Source: Paraflavitalea devenefica (GTDB lineage Bacteria > Bacteroidota > Bacteroidia > Chitinophagales > Chitinophagaceae). From it: DNA of 64,000 bases. The position numbers were made by a program, and so were the translations under genes. The notes beneath the pieces were generated by a model that saw nothing but the letters and a program-made list of their open reading frames with translations, did not search any database and was not told where the DNA came from. Positions 18,591 through 28,083 of this stretch are shown here, in pieces; positions within the stretch are counted from its first letter, which is position 1, and every line of letters begins with the position of its first letter. The stretch spans positions 1,426,001 through 1,490,000 of the forward strand of contig NZ_JAARML010000002.1 in assembly GCF_011759375.1 (NCBI RefSeq), given 5' to 3'.

Positions 18591-19664
18591 TTACAATGAA
18601 CCCAGGTTGAACAATATCTCTCCTTTATTAACCGGTGGCGTGGCTATCTGATAAACGATAAAGCCGTCCACCGGTGAATAAATATCCGTGAGCCAATTCC
18701 CTTTTACATCGGTGATATAGCCCAGTTTCATGCCGGCACGGATAAGCTGGCCACTCTTGCAATGGCTGTAAAAGATGCCGGTGTGTTCACTGTTAAGGGT
18801 AGTGCGTTTGGTGATCTCCAGGGGCTTGTTGGACATTACCGGTGTGCCTGGCAACAATTGCAGGCTGCGCATTACATTCAATAAGCCATCGTTGATCTTT
18901 TTAATTTCTGCTGTTGAAACCCCTCCCAGCTTTCCGCATTCAATGGCAACGGTGGGTATGCCCTGTGCAACTGCTTCTTTGGAACAATAAACAGTAGGTT
19001 CTCCTTTCACAAACCCGGCTTCAGATTTCATGATCCAGTCAAAGCCCAACGCCTCTGCCATCTGTTTGGCGGTAGCGGCCTGTTCCCCCAAGGCATAATA
19101 CCCTACATAATCGTGCAGATCTTCTGACGCATCACCGGCATGAATATCTACCAGGTAATTACACCTGGGTAATATTTGCTGTGATAATACCCAGGCGATG
19201 CATTGGGTGAGGCTGCCGTTCTTATTGCCGGGAAATTCACGGTTAAGGTTTTTGCCGTCAACAGGATTATAATACACCGACCGGCCAAAGAACGCCTTTA
19301 CATTCGCTATATGTACAATGATAACTGTTCCACGCAACGAATCCGGGTGAAGTTCACGGGCCATCTGCTGCATGGCTATGATCGGTGGATACTCGAATCC
19401 ATGGATACCGGCTATTAAGCCGATCACAGGACCAGGGTTTTTGCCATGTACAATGGTAACGGGGATATAAGTACTGTCTTTCGAAGGAGCAACAACAGGC
19501 AGGTCAAAGGAGGCTTTTGTCCCCGCAGCCACCTGGTGTCCTTCCAGTATAAAGGGCGTCTGCCGGCCAAAGGCTGCTAAAGTGGACCAGTTCAACAGCC
19601 ATATCATAGTTACAAGTTGCTGGCATTTCTTTAAGATGTTCATTAAGTGTAGCATAGTACTCAA
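18591..19664 (-). CDS. AstE/AspA (M14-like) zinc-dependent deacylase, exported
   Basis: A 357-residue protein of the succinylglutamate desuccinylase/aspartoacylase group. Zinc ligands are visible as GIHGFEYPP (His and Glu) and VDIHAGD (second His); LNREFPG matches the substrate-binding Arg motif and AIECGKLGG the catalytic Glu region. The C-terminal part (SPVDGFIVYQIATPPVNKGEIL) is the beta-barrel lid domain of this family. The N-terminus is hydrophobic (LVTMIWLLNWSTLAA) and suggests export to the periplasm. It is the last gene of the long minus-strand operon, 14 bp after the barrel gene. In that setting it could trim an N-acyl or C-terminal group of the operon's peptide product or its ligand; this is inference. 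Confidence 0.75.
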   Translation of the reverse strand: MSTMLHLMNILKKCQQLVTMIWLLNWSTLAAFGRQTPFILEGHQVAAGTKASFDLPVVAPSKDSTYIPVTIVHGKNPGPVIGLIAGIHGFEYPPIIAMQQMARELHPDSLRGTVIIVHIANVKAFFGRSVYYNPVDGKNLNREFPGNKNGSLTQCIAWVLSQQILPRCNYLVDIHAGDASEDLHDYVGYYALGEQAATAKQMAEALGFDWIMKSEAGFVKGEPTVYCSKEAVAQGIPTVAIECGKLGGVSTAEIKKINDGLLNVMRSLQLLPGTPVMSNKPLEITKRTTLNSEHTGIFYSHCKSGQLIRAGMKLGYITDVKGNWLTDIYSPVDGFIVYQIATPPVNKGEILFNLGSL

Positions 19665-19678
19665 GTCTTTTTTAAATG

Positions 19679-21859
19679 TTATAGTCTTTCCTGCTCTTCT
19701 ATACTATTGGCTCTTTTGGGAATGAGTTTGCCGCCAATATGGTAGCGTATGCTCAGACTGAGGCGGTGGGCTTCCGGCCGGTCGTTGTACCGGTAGTCGG
19801 TGGTGTTGGTGAGGGAGGCGCCGCGCAGGTGGTAGGTGCGCAGGCAATCCATGAAGTTGAGTTGTACCGTGAGCTTGTCTTTCATCATGGATTTGCGTAC
19901 GCCGGCATCCGCAAAGAACAAGGGTTCCTTGAGGTAAATGCCCCAGAGCTCACGCGAATAAAAGAAGGTGGCTACTTCGAGACGGAAGCCGGCCGGCAGC
20001 CTGAGCTGCTGCTGGGCCTGTGCATTGAAGGCCCAGCGGGAAGCGGTAGCATCGCCTCCTATCTGTGGAAAAGGATAACGGGAATAATTGGCGCCGGCCG
20101 ATAGCTGCATGCTCCACGGGCCTACGTTGAAGGGGGCCGAGAACAGCAGATCGAAGCGTTGCATATTGCGGAAGTTGGCCGTCACACTTTTAATCGCATT
20201 GGCGGCGGAGTCGATGAGCAGCCTTTTGGTCATATAGTTGTCGCGCAGGGCATAGGTAGCTGTGAGGATGTATTTACGGTGGATGGTCAAGGCTGCCGAC
20301 AGCAGCCAGGCCATTTCCGGCACCAGGGCCGGATTACCTGAATAGTAAAAGTATTGATCGGTGTACCAGCGTACGGGGTTGAGGTCGGCGTACGTAGGCC
20401 GGTTGATGCGCCGGCTGACGGAGAGGTTGAGCTTGTGTTGTTTCAGCTCATGGTCTACCGACAGGCTGGGGAAGAAGCTGCTGTATTCCCACCGGTTGGT
20501 AAAGCCGTTTTTAACGGTATAGCCTTTGGCATCGGTATGCTCTATCCGCAGGCCCGCGAGGATACTGGTTCGTTTGAATTTCTTTGCGACAGATACATAG
20601 GCCGCTGATATGCGCTCGTCGTATAGGAAATGGTTCGACATGGTAACTGCCTCTTTGTACGAGCCGCCGATCAATGAGTCGAAGCGATAGTTGTTGTCAT
20701 TGGTTACATACGCATATTTAAGTCCTGCCTTCCACAGGATGCCCTGGTGTGGCCATTCGAGATCTGTCTTGGCCGAGCGGATGGTGATATAGCCGGGCTG
20801 GTGAGAGCGCAGGGCATTTTCGTCTATAACGGCACTGGTAGTACCATCGGTGGTTACGCTGGTCATTAGTGCGTCCGACAAGTTGCGATAACTGATATAG
20901 TGGCCTTCTGTGGTCAGTTTTTTGCCGGTGGTATCGATGTTCCAGGTCCAGGCTACGTTGCCGGCATCGTAGTGGTAGGGCTCGATGATGTTGTTGAACG
21001 TGCTGATGGCGGAGTGGAGCTGATGTCCGTCGCTATAACGGCGCACGATGGCATCTTTGGGCGCTGCAAAGTCATCGAAGTACCCATGGTAATGGGCGCT
21101 GAGTTGGTGACGATCGCTGAGGCGCCAGTCGGCCCCCGCGCGCCAGGTATAGAATTTTATAAGATAGTGACTGATGCTTTCCCTGTCCAGCCGGTAGGTG
21201 TTGCCGTTATCATGCACGGTATTGCCGCTGGTGCTGATCACTTTGCGGTTGGGGGTATTATAATCGAAGGAGCCGTAGAGGCTGAACGCGCGCGTGTTGA
21301 GCGTGGCGCTGATATTTTGATTCGTCATCCAGGTGCTGCCTCGTGTAACGGCCGAGCGCAGGTCGATAGCGTAGCCGCGAATGGTGCGTTTGCGGGTAAC
21401 GATGTTGATGATGCCGGCATTGCCGGCGGCATCGAACTCGGCCGTGGGTGCAGTGATCAGTTCTATCTTCGCAATATTGTCGCCGCTCAATCCTTTCAGG
21501 AAGTCGGCCAGTTGCTTGCCGGAGAGGTAATTCATTTTTCCATCGATCAGTACGTTCACGCCTTCCGTTCCGCGCAGGCTGATGTTGTCATCCTGGCTTA
21601 CGCTTACACCCGGCATTTTCTTCAGCAGGTCGAATACCGATGCGCCGGTGGTGAGGGCGCTGTTGGTAAGATTCATGACGATGCGGCCATTCTCCACCTG
21701 TAGCATGTTTTTAGTGGCGCTAACGATCACCTGCCGCATCGAATCGGTGCGGGGAAATACCAGGGTGTCCTTTGTGGCAGGCGCCGGTTGCGCCAGTCCG
21801 GTAGCGGGGATAGCTGCGGTGAGCAGCATGACCAGGATGAATGAATAAGGTATTTTCAT
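19679..21859 (-). CDS. TonB-dependent barrel, outer-membrane beta-barrel family (PF14905-like)
   Basis: A 726-residue outer-membrane protein. Signal peptide (ILVMLLTAAIPATGLA), then a TonB-box-like SMRQVIVSATKN, a plug of the type DLLKKMPGVSVSQDDNISLR, VLIDGKMNYLSGKQLADFL and IELITAPTAEFDAAGNAGII, which is diagnostic of the PF14905 receptor group. The CarboxypepD_reg domain usually found at the N-terminus of this group is missing, so the protein is shorter than typical. Its start overlaps the stop of the upstream permease gene by 4 bp, showing translational coupling. It is the second TonB-type protein of this operon and could serve secretion or uptake of the same ligand. Confidence 0.85.
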   Translation of the reverse strand: MKIPYSFILVMLLTAAIPATGLAQPAPATKDTLVFPRTDSMRQVIVSATKNMLQVENGRIVMNLTNSALTTGASVFDLLKKMPGVSVSQDDNISLRGTEGVNVLIDGKMNYLSGKQLADFLKGLSGDNIAKIELITAPTAEFDAAGNAGIINIVTRKRTIRGYAIDLRSAVTRGSTWMTNQNISATLNTRAFSLYGSFDYNTPNRKVISTSGNTVHDNGNTYRLDRESISHYLIKFYTWRAGADWRLSDRHQLSAHYHGYFDDFAAPKDAIVRRYSDGHQLHSAISTFNNIIEPYHYDAGNVAWTWNIDTTGKKLTTEGHYISYRNLSDALMTSVTTDGTTSAVIDENALRSHQPGYITIRSAKTDLEWPHQGILWKAGLKYAYVTNDNNYRFDSLIGGSYKEAVTMSNHFLYDERISAAYVSVAKKFKRTSILAGLRIEHTDAKGYTVKNGFTNRWEYSSFFPSLSVDHELKQHKLNLSVSRRINRPTYADLNPVRWYTDQYFYYSGNPALVPEMAWLLSAALTIHRKYILTATYALRDNYMTKRLLIDSAANAIKSVTANFRNMQRFDLLFSAPFNVGPWSMQLSAGANYSRYPFPQIGGDATASRWAFNAQAQQQLRLPAGFRLEVATFFYSRELWGIYLKEPLFFADAGVRKSMMKDKLTVQLNFMDCLRTYHLRGASLTNTTDYRYNDRPEAHRLSLSIRYHIGGKLIPKRANSIEEQERL

Positions 21860-23292
21860 GGTTGTGCATTTAATCTATACCGGAGCCGGTAGTAAGCCAC
21901 GGTGACCGTGATGGCCGTCAGCAGCCACAGCCACCCCAATCCTTTGAATAAAGCGCCGGTGGCCTGCAAGGGCGGGGAGGGTTTGAAAACGGGGATGTGA
22001 TGGAAGTCGGCCTTTGTCATCAATCTGCCGGCAAAGAGCGGTTCAAAGCTGAAATGGCATAGCTGCCCGTGAAAGGCAGTTATGGATTGCCGGAAGGTGA
22101 AGGCATCTTCCAGTCCGCTATGCGCCAGTATATTCAGCAGGTTCTGCGTATTGGCAGCAGGATTGACGAGGTTAAAGGCTGTTATTTTTTGATGGCGGTC
22201 CCACACCTGTTGGTAATAGGCATCTACCGAAGGTTTGGCGGCAGCATCGGTGAGGGTGACATACGCCGAGTAGGCCTGGAATTCGAAGAAGCGGGCCGCG
22301 GCAGCGGTATCTGTATGCTTGTATTGGGGATAAAGCTTGTAAAAGCGTTCCAGTACTTCCAGTTTCTCCTGCTTCGATTCGCCCAGTCCCTGCTGGCGGC
22401 GAATAAAGTCGGTGAGCTTCGTCGGGTCGGCCTGCTTTTCATTGGTGAAGCTAAGGTTGAGCAAGGCTGGTATCACTACCAGGAACAAAAGCCATACGCC
22501 CAGGCTGCACAGCGCGTTGAACGCGCTGCTGCGCCGGAATGCATTCACGAGCAGCAACAACGCAAACCAGCAGACGGTGTACGACCAGGTGATGAGCAGC
22601 CACCACCCCATGGAGGAAGCAGCGCTGACCGGTGTGCCGCTCCACACGAAGGCTATGCCTGTTATGAAAAACAGCAGGGAGGTGGTGATGCCCAACCAGA
22701 ATAATGCTTTGCTCAGGATGATGTGGTGCAGGGGAATGGGTTGTATGCGCAGCATGGGCAACGTGCCTTTTTCCGCTTCATCCGACAGCAGGTTGTAGGT
22801 AAAGCTGATGATGAGGAGGGGCAGCAGGTAGATGATGACGAACGACAGGTCAAAATTCCCGGCCAGCAGTTTACGTGGATTGGCGATCTCCGACCGGAAG
22901 AGTTGCAGGTACAGGTTCTGTGCATTGAGCGGGAGGTAAAAGGCATTCACATCGCGCTGGCCGATAGACAGCCGGGACATGGGTGCGGGCTCGTCGATGG
23001 CGTAGTAGTTGAGGAAGAAGCGCACTTTGGAAGGGTAGGCGGCTTTTTCCCAGGCGGCCAGGCCGGCGGCTGTGCTGGTATCGGCTGCCAGTCCTTTTAT
23101 TAGTTGCTGTTGATCGAGGGCATTTTGCCGGCGGATGTATTGCACCGTGTCTTCCTGCCGGTCGATGACCGCATTGCCGTAATGAATGGCATACAGGGCC
23201 GCGCATACGAATACGGCCATGATCACCCCCTGACCGTAGTTCCTGGTGAGCATTTTCCATTCGCGCGCGCCTATAAGAAGGAATGTTTTCAT
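21856..23292 (-). CDS. ABC-2 type permease, DUF3526-like, second of a pair
   Basis: A 478-residue inner-membrane protein with an N-terminal membrane helix (VIMAVFVCAALYAIHY), a long periplasmic insertion and a cluster of helices from about residue 165 (IIYLLPLLIISFTYNLL; LFFITGIAFVW; LVNAFRRSSAF). The motif SDEAEKGTLPMLRIQP before the helix bundle is the coupling-helix region of ABC-2 permeases. It has the same length as the upstream permease and overlaps it by 4 bp, so both likely form one heterodimeric transporter. No ATP-binding subunit is encoded next to them or anywhere in the window. Confidence 0.8.
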   Translation of the reverse strand: MKTFLLIGAREWKMLTRNYGQGVIMAVFVCAALYAIHYGNAVIDRQEDTVQYIRRQNALDQQQLIKGLAADTSTAAGLAAWEKAAYPSKVRFFLNYYAIDEPAPMSRLSIGQRDVNAFYLPLNAQNLYLQLFRSEIANPRKLLAGNFDLSFVIIYLLPLLIISFTYNLLSDEAEKGTLPMLRIQPIPLHHIILSKALFWLGITTSLLFFITGIAFVWSGTPVSAASSMGWWLLITWSYTVCWFALLLLVNAFRRSSAFNALCSLGVWLLFLVVIPALLNLSFTNEKQADPTKLTDFIRRQQGLGESKQEKLEVLERFYKLYPQYKHTDTAAAARFFEFQAYSAYVTLTDAAAKPSVDAYYQQVWDRHQKITAFNLVNPAANTQNLLNILAHSGLEDAFTFRQSITAFHGQLCHFSFEPLFAGRLMTKADFHHIPVFKPSPPLQATGALFKGLGWLWLLTAITVTVAYYRLRYRLNAQP

Positions 23293-24725
23293 AACTGGGT
23301 GATGAGGGGGATTCGTTTAAGTACCAGGTAAAAGAGCCCGCAGGAAAGCACCAGCAGTACTGCCAGTGATAACAGCTCTTTACGGTAAAGCTGTATTACC
23401 TGCCGCAGGGGCAACAGTTGGTATTGAAAATCCGGCACCGATGCATAGAGCGCCTGCGAGGCTTTATAATCCCAGTCGCCCAGCCTGGAATGGTGCATCA
23501 TGTCTTCATTCATCTGTTGTACAAAATGGCGGCGGTAGGCTTCCGTCTTTTGCTGGAAGTCGATATGCGTATAGAGGTCGGTAGCCGCCAGCCCCATGGA
23601 AAGGCCCTGCACGGCGAGGTAAGGATCGGCCATGCCGGCAAGGCGACAGAAGCGGTCCTGCTGCAACAGGGTTTGCTGCAGTTGATGAAAATGTTTATCG
23701 TATACCATGCTGCTGTATGCTTCGCCTGCCTGCATGATGTAGCCTTCGAAATTGAAGGGCAGTTCGCTCACGTTTTTCACCTGGTATTGCTGCAGCAGTT
23801 TGGCTTCCAGTTCCCGGGCGCGTTCATCTTTGGTGTTGTGGCCATTGATGCCCTGTGTTATGTCTTGCTGAATAGCTTCCCGGAAAGCATATTGGGAAGG
23901 CAGCGGGTAACGGTCGCTGCCCATGTTGGCAGCGGTTTTAGGTAAAATGATGCAGCCTGCGATCCAGATGGTCAGGAGGGTGAGCAGGGCGTTGCCGCTG
24001 GTTTTGCTGATGGCGGATATGAACACGGTGAGTAGGGTGAACAGCCCGAAGTAACTGCTATACACGACCAGCAGCAGCAAGGCGCGCCAGCTCCAGTCAC
24101 TGCCGGCGCCGGGCGCCATGCCTGCATAGAAAAGACCGGTAATGAGCAAGGCGGGCAGCAGGAGCAGCAGCAGGGCCAGGAATTGTCCCAGTACTTTACC
24201 GGCGGCAATGGTGGTGAAGGGTACGCCGCTGCTCAGCAGCAGCTTGAGGGTGCCCTGGTCCCTTTCCTGCGTAATGGAGGCAAAGCCCATGAAAATGATG
24301 AGCAGGGGCGCCAGCAGTTGCAGTACGAGGGCTACCGATAGCTGGCCAAAGCGAATACTGGCGCCATAGCCTTCGGCCGGTTTAAATACGAAATCATTTT
24401 GCCGGTGAGGTTCCAGGTAGGCATAAGCGCCTGCATAGCTGTCGAGGCCTGCATCGAACATGCTGAACCAGGTTTTGGGTTTGTAGGCAAAGGTGCCAAA
24501 GTGCGCCGCGATGTGCGGGTGTTTGGGGTCCTGGTGCAGCCATTGTTCCCGCTTTTCTTGCTTCGCTTCTTCCCGTATGTCTTTTGCCGTATGGTAATTG
24601 CGATAGCCGCCCCAGGCTGCCACCCCGAGGAGCAGCACGATGATGCCTGCGATCAGCAGGATCACCTTGCTGCGGTACACGGTGGTCAGTTCTTTCATGG
24701 CTATAGATAGCAGGTTGCTGGTCAT
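23289..24725 (-). CDS. ABC-2 type permease, first of a pair
   Basis: A 478-residue membrane protein: first helix at about residues 20-38 (VILLIAGIIVLLLGVAAW), a long extracytoplasmic loop up to about 125, then five to six helices (LSVALVLQLLAPLLIIFMGF; QFLALLLLLLPALLITGLF; ALLTLLTIWIAGCIIL). The ITQERDQGTLKLLLSSG coupling segment identifies the ABC-2/NosY-like permease class. The last helix is LLSLAVLLVLSCGLFYLV. It begins 2 bp after the stop of the DUF4374-like lipoprotein gene and overlaps the next permease by 4 bp. A peptide or chelate exporter is a reasonable guess, but the missing ATPase must come from elsewhere. Confidence 0.8.
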   Translation of the reverse strand: MTSNLLSIAMKELTTVYRSKVILLIAGIIVLLLGVAAWGGYRNYHTAKDIREEAKQEKREQWLHQDPKHPHIAAHFGTFAYKPKTWFSMFDAGLDSYAGAYAYLEPHRQNDFVFKPAEGYGASIRFGQLSVALVLQLLAPLLIIFMGFASITQERDQGTLKLLLSSGVPFTTIAAGKVLGQFLALLLLLLPALLITGLFYAGMAPGAGSDWSWRALLLLVVYSSYFGLFTLLTVFISAISKTSGNALLTLLTIWIAGCIILPKTAANMGSDRYPLPSQYAFREAIQQDITQGINGHNTKDERARELEAKLLQQYQVKNVSELPFNFEGYIMQAGEAYSSMVYDKHFHQLQQTLLQQDRFCRLAGMADPYLAVQGLSMGLAATDLYTHIDFQQKTEAYRRHFVQQMNEDMMHHSRLGDWDYKASQALYASVPDFQYQLLPLRQVIQLYRKELLSLAVLLVLSCGLFYLVLKRIPLITQL

Positions 24726-24727
24726 GA

Positions 24728-25915
24728 TTACTGTAGTAGTTTGTCGAAGCCGCTGCAGGGGCCTCCGGTGAGGGTAACCTTCTTGCTCACGTTGCCATTG
24801 GCAAGCTGATAGCTGTACAGGCTGTTCTCTGTTTTGTTGGCCAGGGCAAAGACGAGCTGGTCATTGCCGTAGCGACGCATGGTGGCGCCATTGGAGCCGT
24901 ACACATCGGGCAGGTTGCCCAGTTTGCCGGCGCTGGTCTTCTGTACCACATCGAGCTTGTAAAAGCTGTGTGACGGGCCATTGATCTCATAAGAGTCGCC
25001 GGGTTTCACGAGGGCGAGGGTGAAGGCCAGGCCATTGTCGAACAGTGATACGCCACGGCATTTGTAACCGGTGGCAGCATCCAGGTCGAAGAACCAGGAA
25101 GGATCAAAATCAGCTTGTCCTTTTTTGATGCGCAGGATGCCGCTGGGGCGGTTGGTATAACCGAGGCCCGCTACATAGATATCACCATTCTTGTCGATGG
25201 CAAAGGAGTTGTATGCGTCGAACACGCTGCCGGTGCGGTAGTCTTTGATCAGTTTTTCCAGTTTGGCGGTGGCAAGGTCGATCACGGCCACGTAGGCAGT
25301 GTCATTGTATTTCTCCACGAAGCCGGCGCCTTCATAGAATACGCCCATGAACAGTTTGCCGTCGCGGGCTTTCATGCCGAGGTAATACATCACAGGCGCT
25401 TCTGCACGCAGGATGGAGGACAGGTCGATCTCTCCTGTGCGTTCCATCGTGGTGGGATTGAATTTGATCACCTTGGCCAGGCCGCCTGCCACGGAGGCAT
25501 AGGCTTCGGCAGGGCTTACAAATTCAACGGTGCTGTAGGTTTTGGCGCCGGGCACTACCAGTTCTCCCACTTTGGTAGCCTTGCCGCTTTTATCAAAGGA
25601 ATACTTTGTCATGGTAGCAGGCGAGTTATACACGCTGGCATAGGCAGCACCGTTGTACACCAGCATGCGACCATTGCCGGTGAGCTCGGTGGCGTTGCCA
25701 TTGTCCAGCGAGGCGGTGTCGAAATTCGCCAACCCCTGGATATAAGTGGTCCTGGCGCTGCCGGTACCGGCTACCAATGCAATGGCGTATTGGTTGGCAT
25801 CTTTGTTAACGGGTTCGCCGCCGTTGTTCTTGTCTTTGCTGCAACCGCTCGCAGCCACCAGGGCTATCATGCCGGTAAGAGAGAGCGTTGCTGCCAGTGT
25901 TCTGTTACGTTTCAT
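24728..25915 (-). CDS. DUF4374-like (XusB-like) surface lipoprotein
   Basis: A 395-residue lipoprotein (lipobox ALVAASGCSKDKNN, lipidated Cys25) whose mature part is built of repeated beta-strand units with regular TYSTVEFVS, YLGMKARDGKLFMGVFY, SFAIDKNGDIYVAGLGY and GNDQLVFALANKTENS segments, as expected for a beta-propeller. The pattern matches DUF4374 proteins, which include XusB of Bacteroides, a surface lipoprotein that captures ferric siderophores for its TonB partner. It lies 14 bp downstream of a TonB receptor gene, the XusA-XusB arrangement. The PepSY reductase XusC found in that system is absent. Family assignment is by sequence impression and not searched. Confidence 0.65.
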   Translation of the reverse strand: MKRNRTLAATLSLTGMIALVAASGCSKDKNNGGEPVNKDANQYAIALVAGTGSARTTYIQGLANFDTASLDNGNATELTGNGRMLVYNGAAYASVYNSPATMTKYSFDKSGKATKVGELVVPGAKTYSTVEFVSPAEAYASVAGGLAKVIKFNPTTMERTGEIDLSSILRAEAPVMYYLGMKARDGKLFMGVFYEGAGFVEKYNDTAYVAVIDLATAKLEKLIKDYRTGSVFDAYNSFAIDKNGDIYVAGLGYTNRPSGILRIKKGQADFDPSWFFDLDAATGYKCRGVSLFDNGLAFTLALVKPGDSYEINGPSHSFYKLDVVQKTSAGKLGNLPDVYGSNGATMRRYGNDQLVFALANKTENSLYSYQLANGNVSKKVTLTGGPCSGFDKLLQ

Positions 25916-25929
25916 TTTTTGAGTTGCTT

Positions 25930-28083
25930 TTATTGGTCAATGAATATTCTGCCTTTGAGGGTCCAGGCGCGGCCGGGCAACTGCACGTTGAAATTGTCGT
26001 ACACCCGTGCATTGCCGAGGTTGTGCACTTCGAAACTCAGCGCTGCCCTGTTGCCGGCGAGTGCATAGCTGATGCCGGCCTGCTGCACGAATTGCGTAGG
26101 GATGACGGCTTTGGTATCGCCCCGCCCGTCGTTCGACCAGTAGAGGTAAAACCAGTTCACGTAGTTGATGCCATACCAGCACTGCAGGGTATGTTGTTTA
26201 CTGAACAGGTTGCGGCGTGTCCATTGGAGTTCGCCATTGGCAAACAGAAAAGGTTTATTGGGCAGGCGCCGGTTATAATAGCGGTCATCAATATTGCCCG
26301 TATTCTCTTTATCAGATTTGTTGATGATGTGCTGGAAAGTGCCATTACCCCATAGGGATAGTGAAGGGGTGAACTGGTAACTGGCTTCTGCTTCGATACC
26401 GGCCGACAGGGCTTTGAGCAGGTTGCGGTATTGTGAACTGCGCGGCGAGGCCTGCAGGAAAATGATGTTGTCGGTAAGCCGGAAGAAACCGGTGAGCCCG
26501 GCTGTGAAAGCCGGCCGGGTATACTTCGCCATGAGGTTGAGGTTGTGGCTGTTTTCCGGTTGGATGGAAGGGTTGGCCCTTACCAGACTAAAATCGCCAA
26601 ACACCTCCATCTCATCCGGTAGCCTGCTGGCATATTCGTAGGATAGTTTAAAAAGTAAGTTCCTGTTCAAAAGGTATTTCAGTGCTTCGCTTATGCCAAA
26701 TTGTTGTTTCGACTGTCCGGCGGGATTGAACACCATGTTGTCGATCGTAAACCCCGTTGCGTGGTACCAGTAATATTTGAGGGAGGTAGTGCTGGTGAGG
26801 TGTGGTGCGAACTGATGTTGCCAGGCCAGTCCGGCCGTATTCTTTTGCATCTTTACGGTGTGGCCGTAAAAGTCCTGCCCGTAATATTTTTCCGCAATGG
26901 TATCTTTTCCCTTGCGGGTAAAATACGTGCTGGTGAGCGAGAAGCTGAATTTATTGTTGCTGTCGGCCGCATAATCCAGTTGCAGCCTGCCTACGAGGTT
27001 GCAGGTGGTGAACAGCAGATCGGTGCGCGAACTGGCTATTTCTCCATAAGCGATCCTTCTTTCATATACTTTTCCATCCCAGGTATACGCATTATACGAG
27101 GTATCGAGGAAGTGTTCTTTGATCTGACCTGCATTGCCATAGAAGGACAAATTGAGCCGTGGCAGTACCTGTTGTTTTACATAGCGTATACCGGCATTCC
27201 AGGTGTGTTCGTTGCGGATCACGGCGCCGTAGGGTTCCATCATCACCAGGTTGTGCTGCACGTCTTTGTCCATGCCATAGTACGATGCATGGATGCTGAA
27301 CAGGTCGGCCCAGTTCTTTTTCAGGATACCAACTTCGGCATTGAGCTGGTAATCGCGGTAGCGGTCGTGAAAGCGTTTTACCTTTTGAGGTTTTGGATTG
27401 CCCAGTTGATCGGGCACATCGGCGGTGATGGTGTAGTTGTTGTCGCTGTAATTGTAGAAGCCACCTGCCTGCAGGAAGAAGTGATCACCCAGGCCTTGGT
27501 AGGTATTCACGGCTGCCTTGTGGGTGTTGAACGAGCCGATGCTGTAGGAGGCATCGGTATAGTTGCTGAGTTGCTGACGGGTAACGATGTTGATGGCGCC
27601 CCCGAGGGCATCGCTGCCCAGTTCGATGGGTACTACGCCTTTGTATACTTCAATACGGTCAATGGCGTTGACCGGGAAAATATTGAGGCGGTTACCGGCG
27701 CCGAGGAAGTCGGCGGGAATGCCGTTGATAAAGAACTTCACCTGCCGGCCGCTAATGCCATTGATGGAGAAGTCGGCCTTGCTGCCAAGGCCGCCATCCT
27801 GGCGCACCCGTACACCGGGGCTTTGATTGATAAGATTGAGCGTGGTGGCTGGCCTGTTGTAATATTTCTTTGCGTCGATCACGGTGACGGCGCGGTTGGA
27901 TTGCTGCAGGCTGCCGGCGGAGGTGGTGCTCACCTGTACAGACTTTAATTCGGTAGCAGGCTTTTTCAGCGTGTCCTGCCGGGCGGATGTGGCGGTTGTA
28001 TTGGTTGCCGGTGATTGCGCCTGACTGTTGTGCCATAACAATACGCCAACCAGCATGGGTAATATGTAATATAGTTTGTTCAT
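25930..28083 (-). CDS. TonB-dependent receptor (siderophore/XusA-like)
   Basis: A 717-residue receptor: signal peptide (ILPMLVGVLLWHNSQA), TonB-box region (ELKSVQVSTTSAG), plug with TTLNLINQSPGVRVRQDGG, RQVKFFINGIPADFLG and KGVVPIELGSDALGGAINI, then a barrel ending WTLKGRIFIDQ. Length and plug type are those of siderophore or metal-chelate receptors, not SusC. Its ATG overlaps the stop of the upstream RRE-like gene by 4 bp, and the DUF4374-like lipoprotein follows 14 bp later. In this operon it is the best candidate for re-uptake of the peptide product or its metal complex. Confidence 0.85.
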   Translation of the reverse strand: MNKLYYILPMLVGVLLWHNSQAQSPATNTTATSARQDTLKKPATELKSVQVSTTSAGSLQQSNRAVTVIDAKKYYNRPATTLNLINQSPGVRVRQDGGLGSKADFSINGISGRQVKFFINGIPADFLGAGNRLNIFPVNAIDRIEVYKGVVPIELGSDALGGAINIVTRQQLSNYTDASYSIGSFNTHKAAVNTYQGLGDHFFLQAGGFYNYSDNNYTITADVPDQLGNPKPQKVKRFHDRYRDYQLNAEVGILKKNWADLFSIHASYYGMDKDVQHNLVMMEPYGAVIRNEHTWNAGIRYVKQQVLPRLNLSFYGNAGQIKEHFLDTSYNAYTWDGKVYERRIAYGEIASSRTDLLFTTCNLVGRLQLDYAADSNNKFSFSLTSTYFTRKGKDTIAEKYYGQDFYGHTVKMQKNTAGLAWQHQFAPHLTSTTSLKYYWYHATGFTIDNMVFNPAGQSKQQFGISEALKYLLNRNLLFKLSYEYASRLPDEMEVFGDFSLVRANPSIQPENSHNLNLMAKYTRPAFTAGLTGFFRLTDNIIFLQASPRSSQYRNLLKALSAGIEAEASYQFTPSLSLWGNGTFQHIINKSDKENTGNIDDRYYNRRLPNKPFLFANGELQWTRRNLFSKQHTLQCWYGINYVNWFYLYWSNDGRGDTKAVIPTQFVQQAGISYALAGNRAALSFEVHNLGNARVYDNFNVQLPGRAWTLKGRIFIDQ

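Noticed and set aside
20900..21703. 267-codon open frame antisense to the barrel gene
   Set aside because: It lies wholly inside a well-supported TonB-barrel gene on the other strand and reads as low-complexity Gly/Val-rich sequence with no signals or domain.
25115..26068. 317-codon frame antisense to the DUF4374-like gene
   Set aside because: Covers parts of two genes on the opposite strand and has no start context or recognisable motif.
26701..27948. 415-codon open frame antisense to the TonB receptor
   Set aside because: Shadow of the receptor gene; the composition follows the complementary codons and no family features appear.
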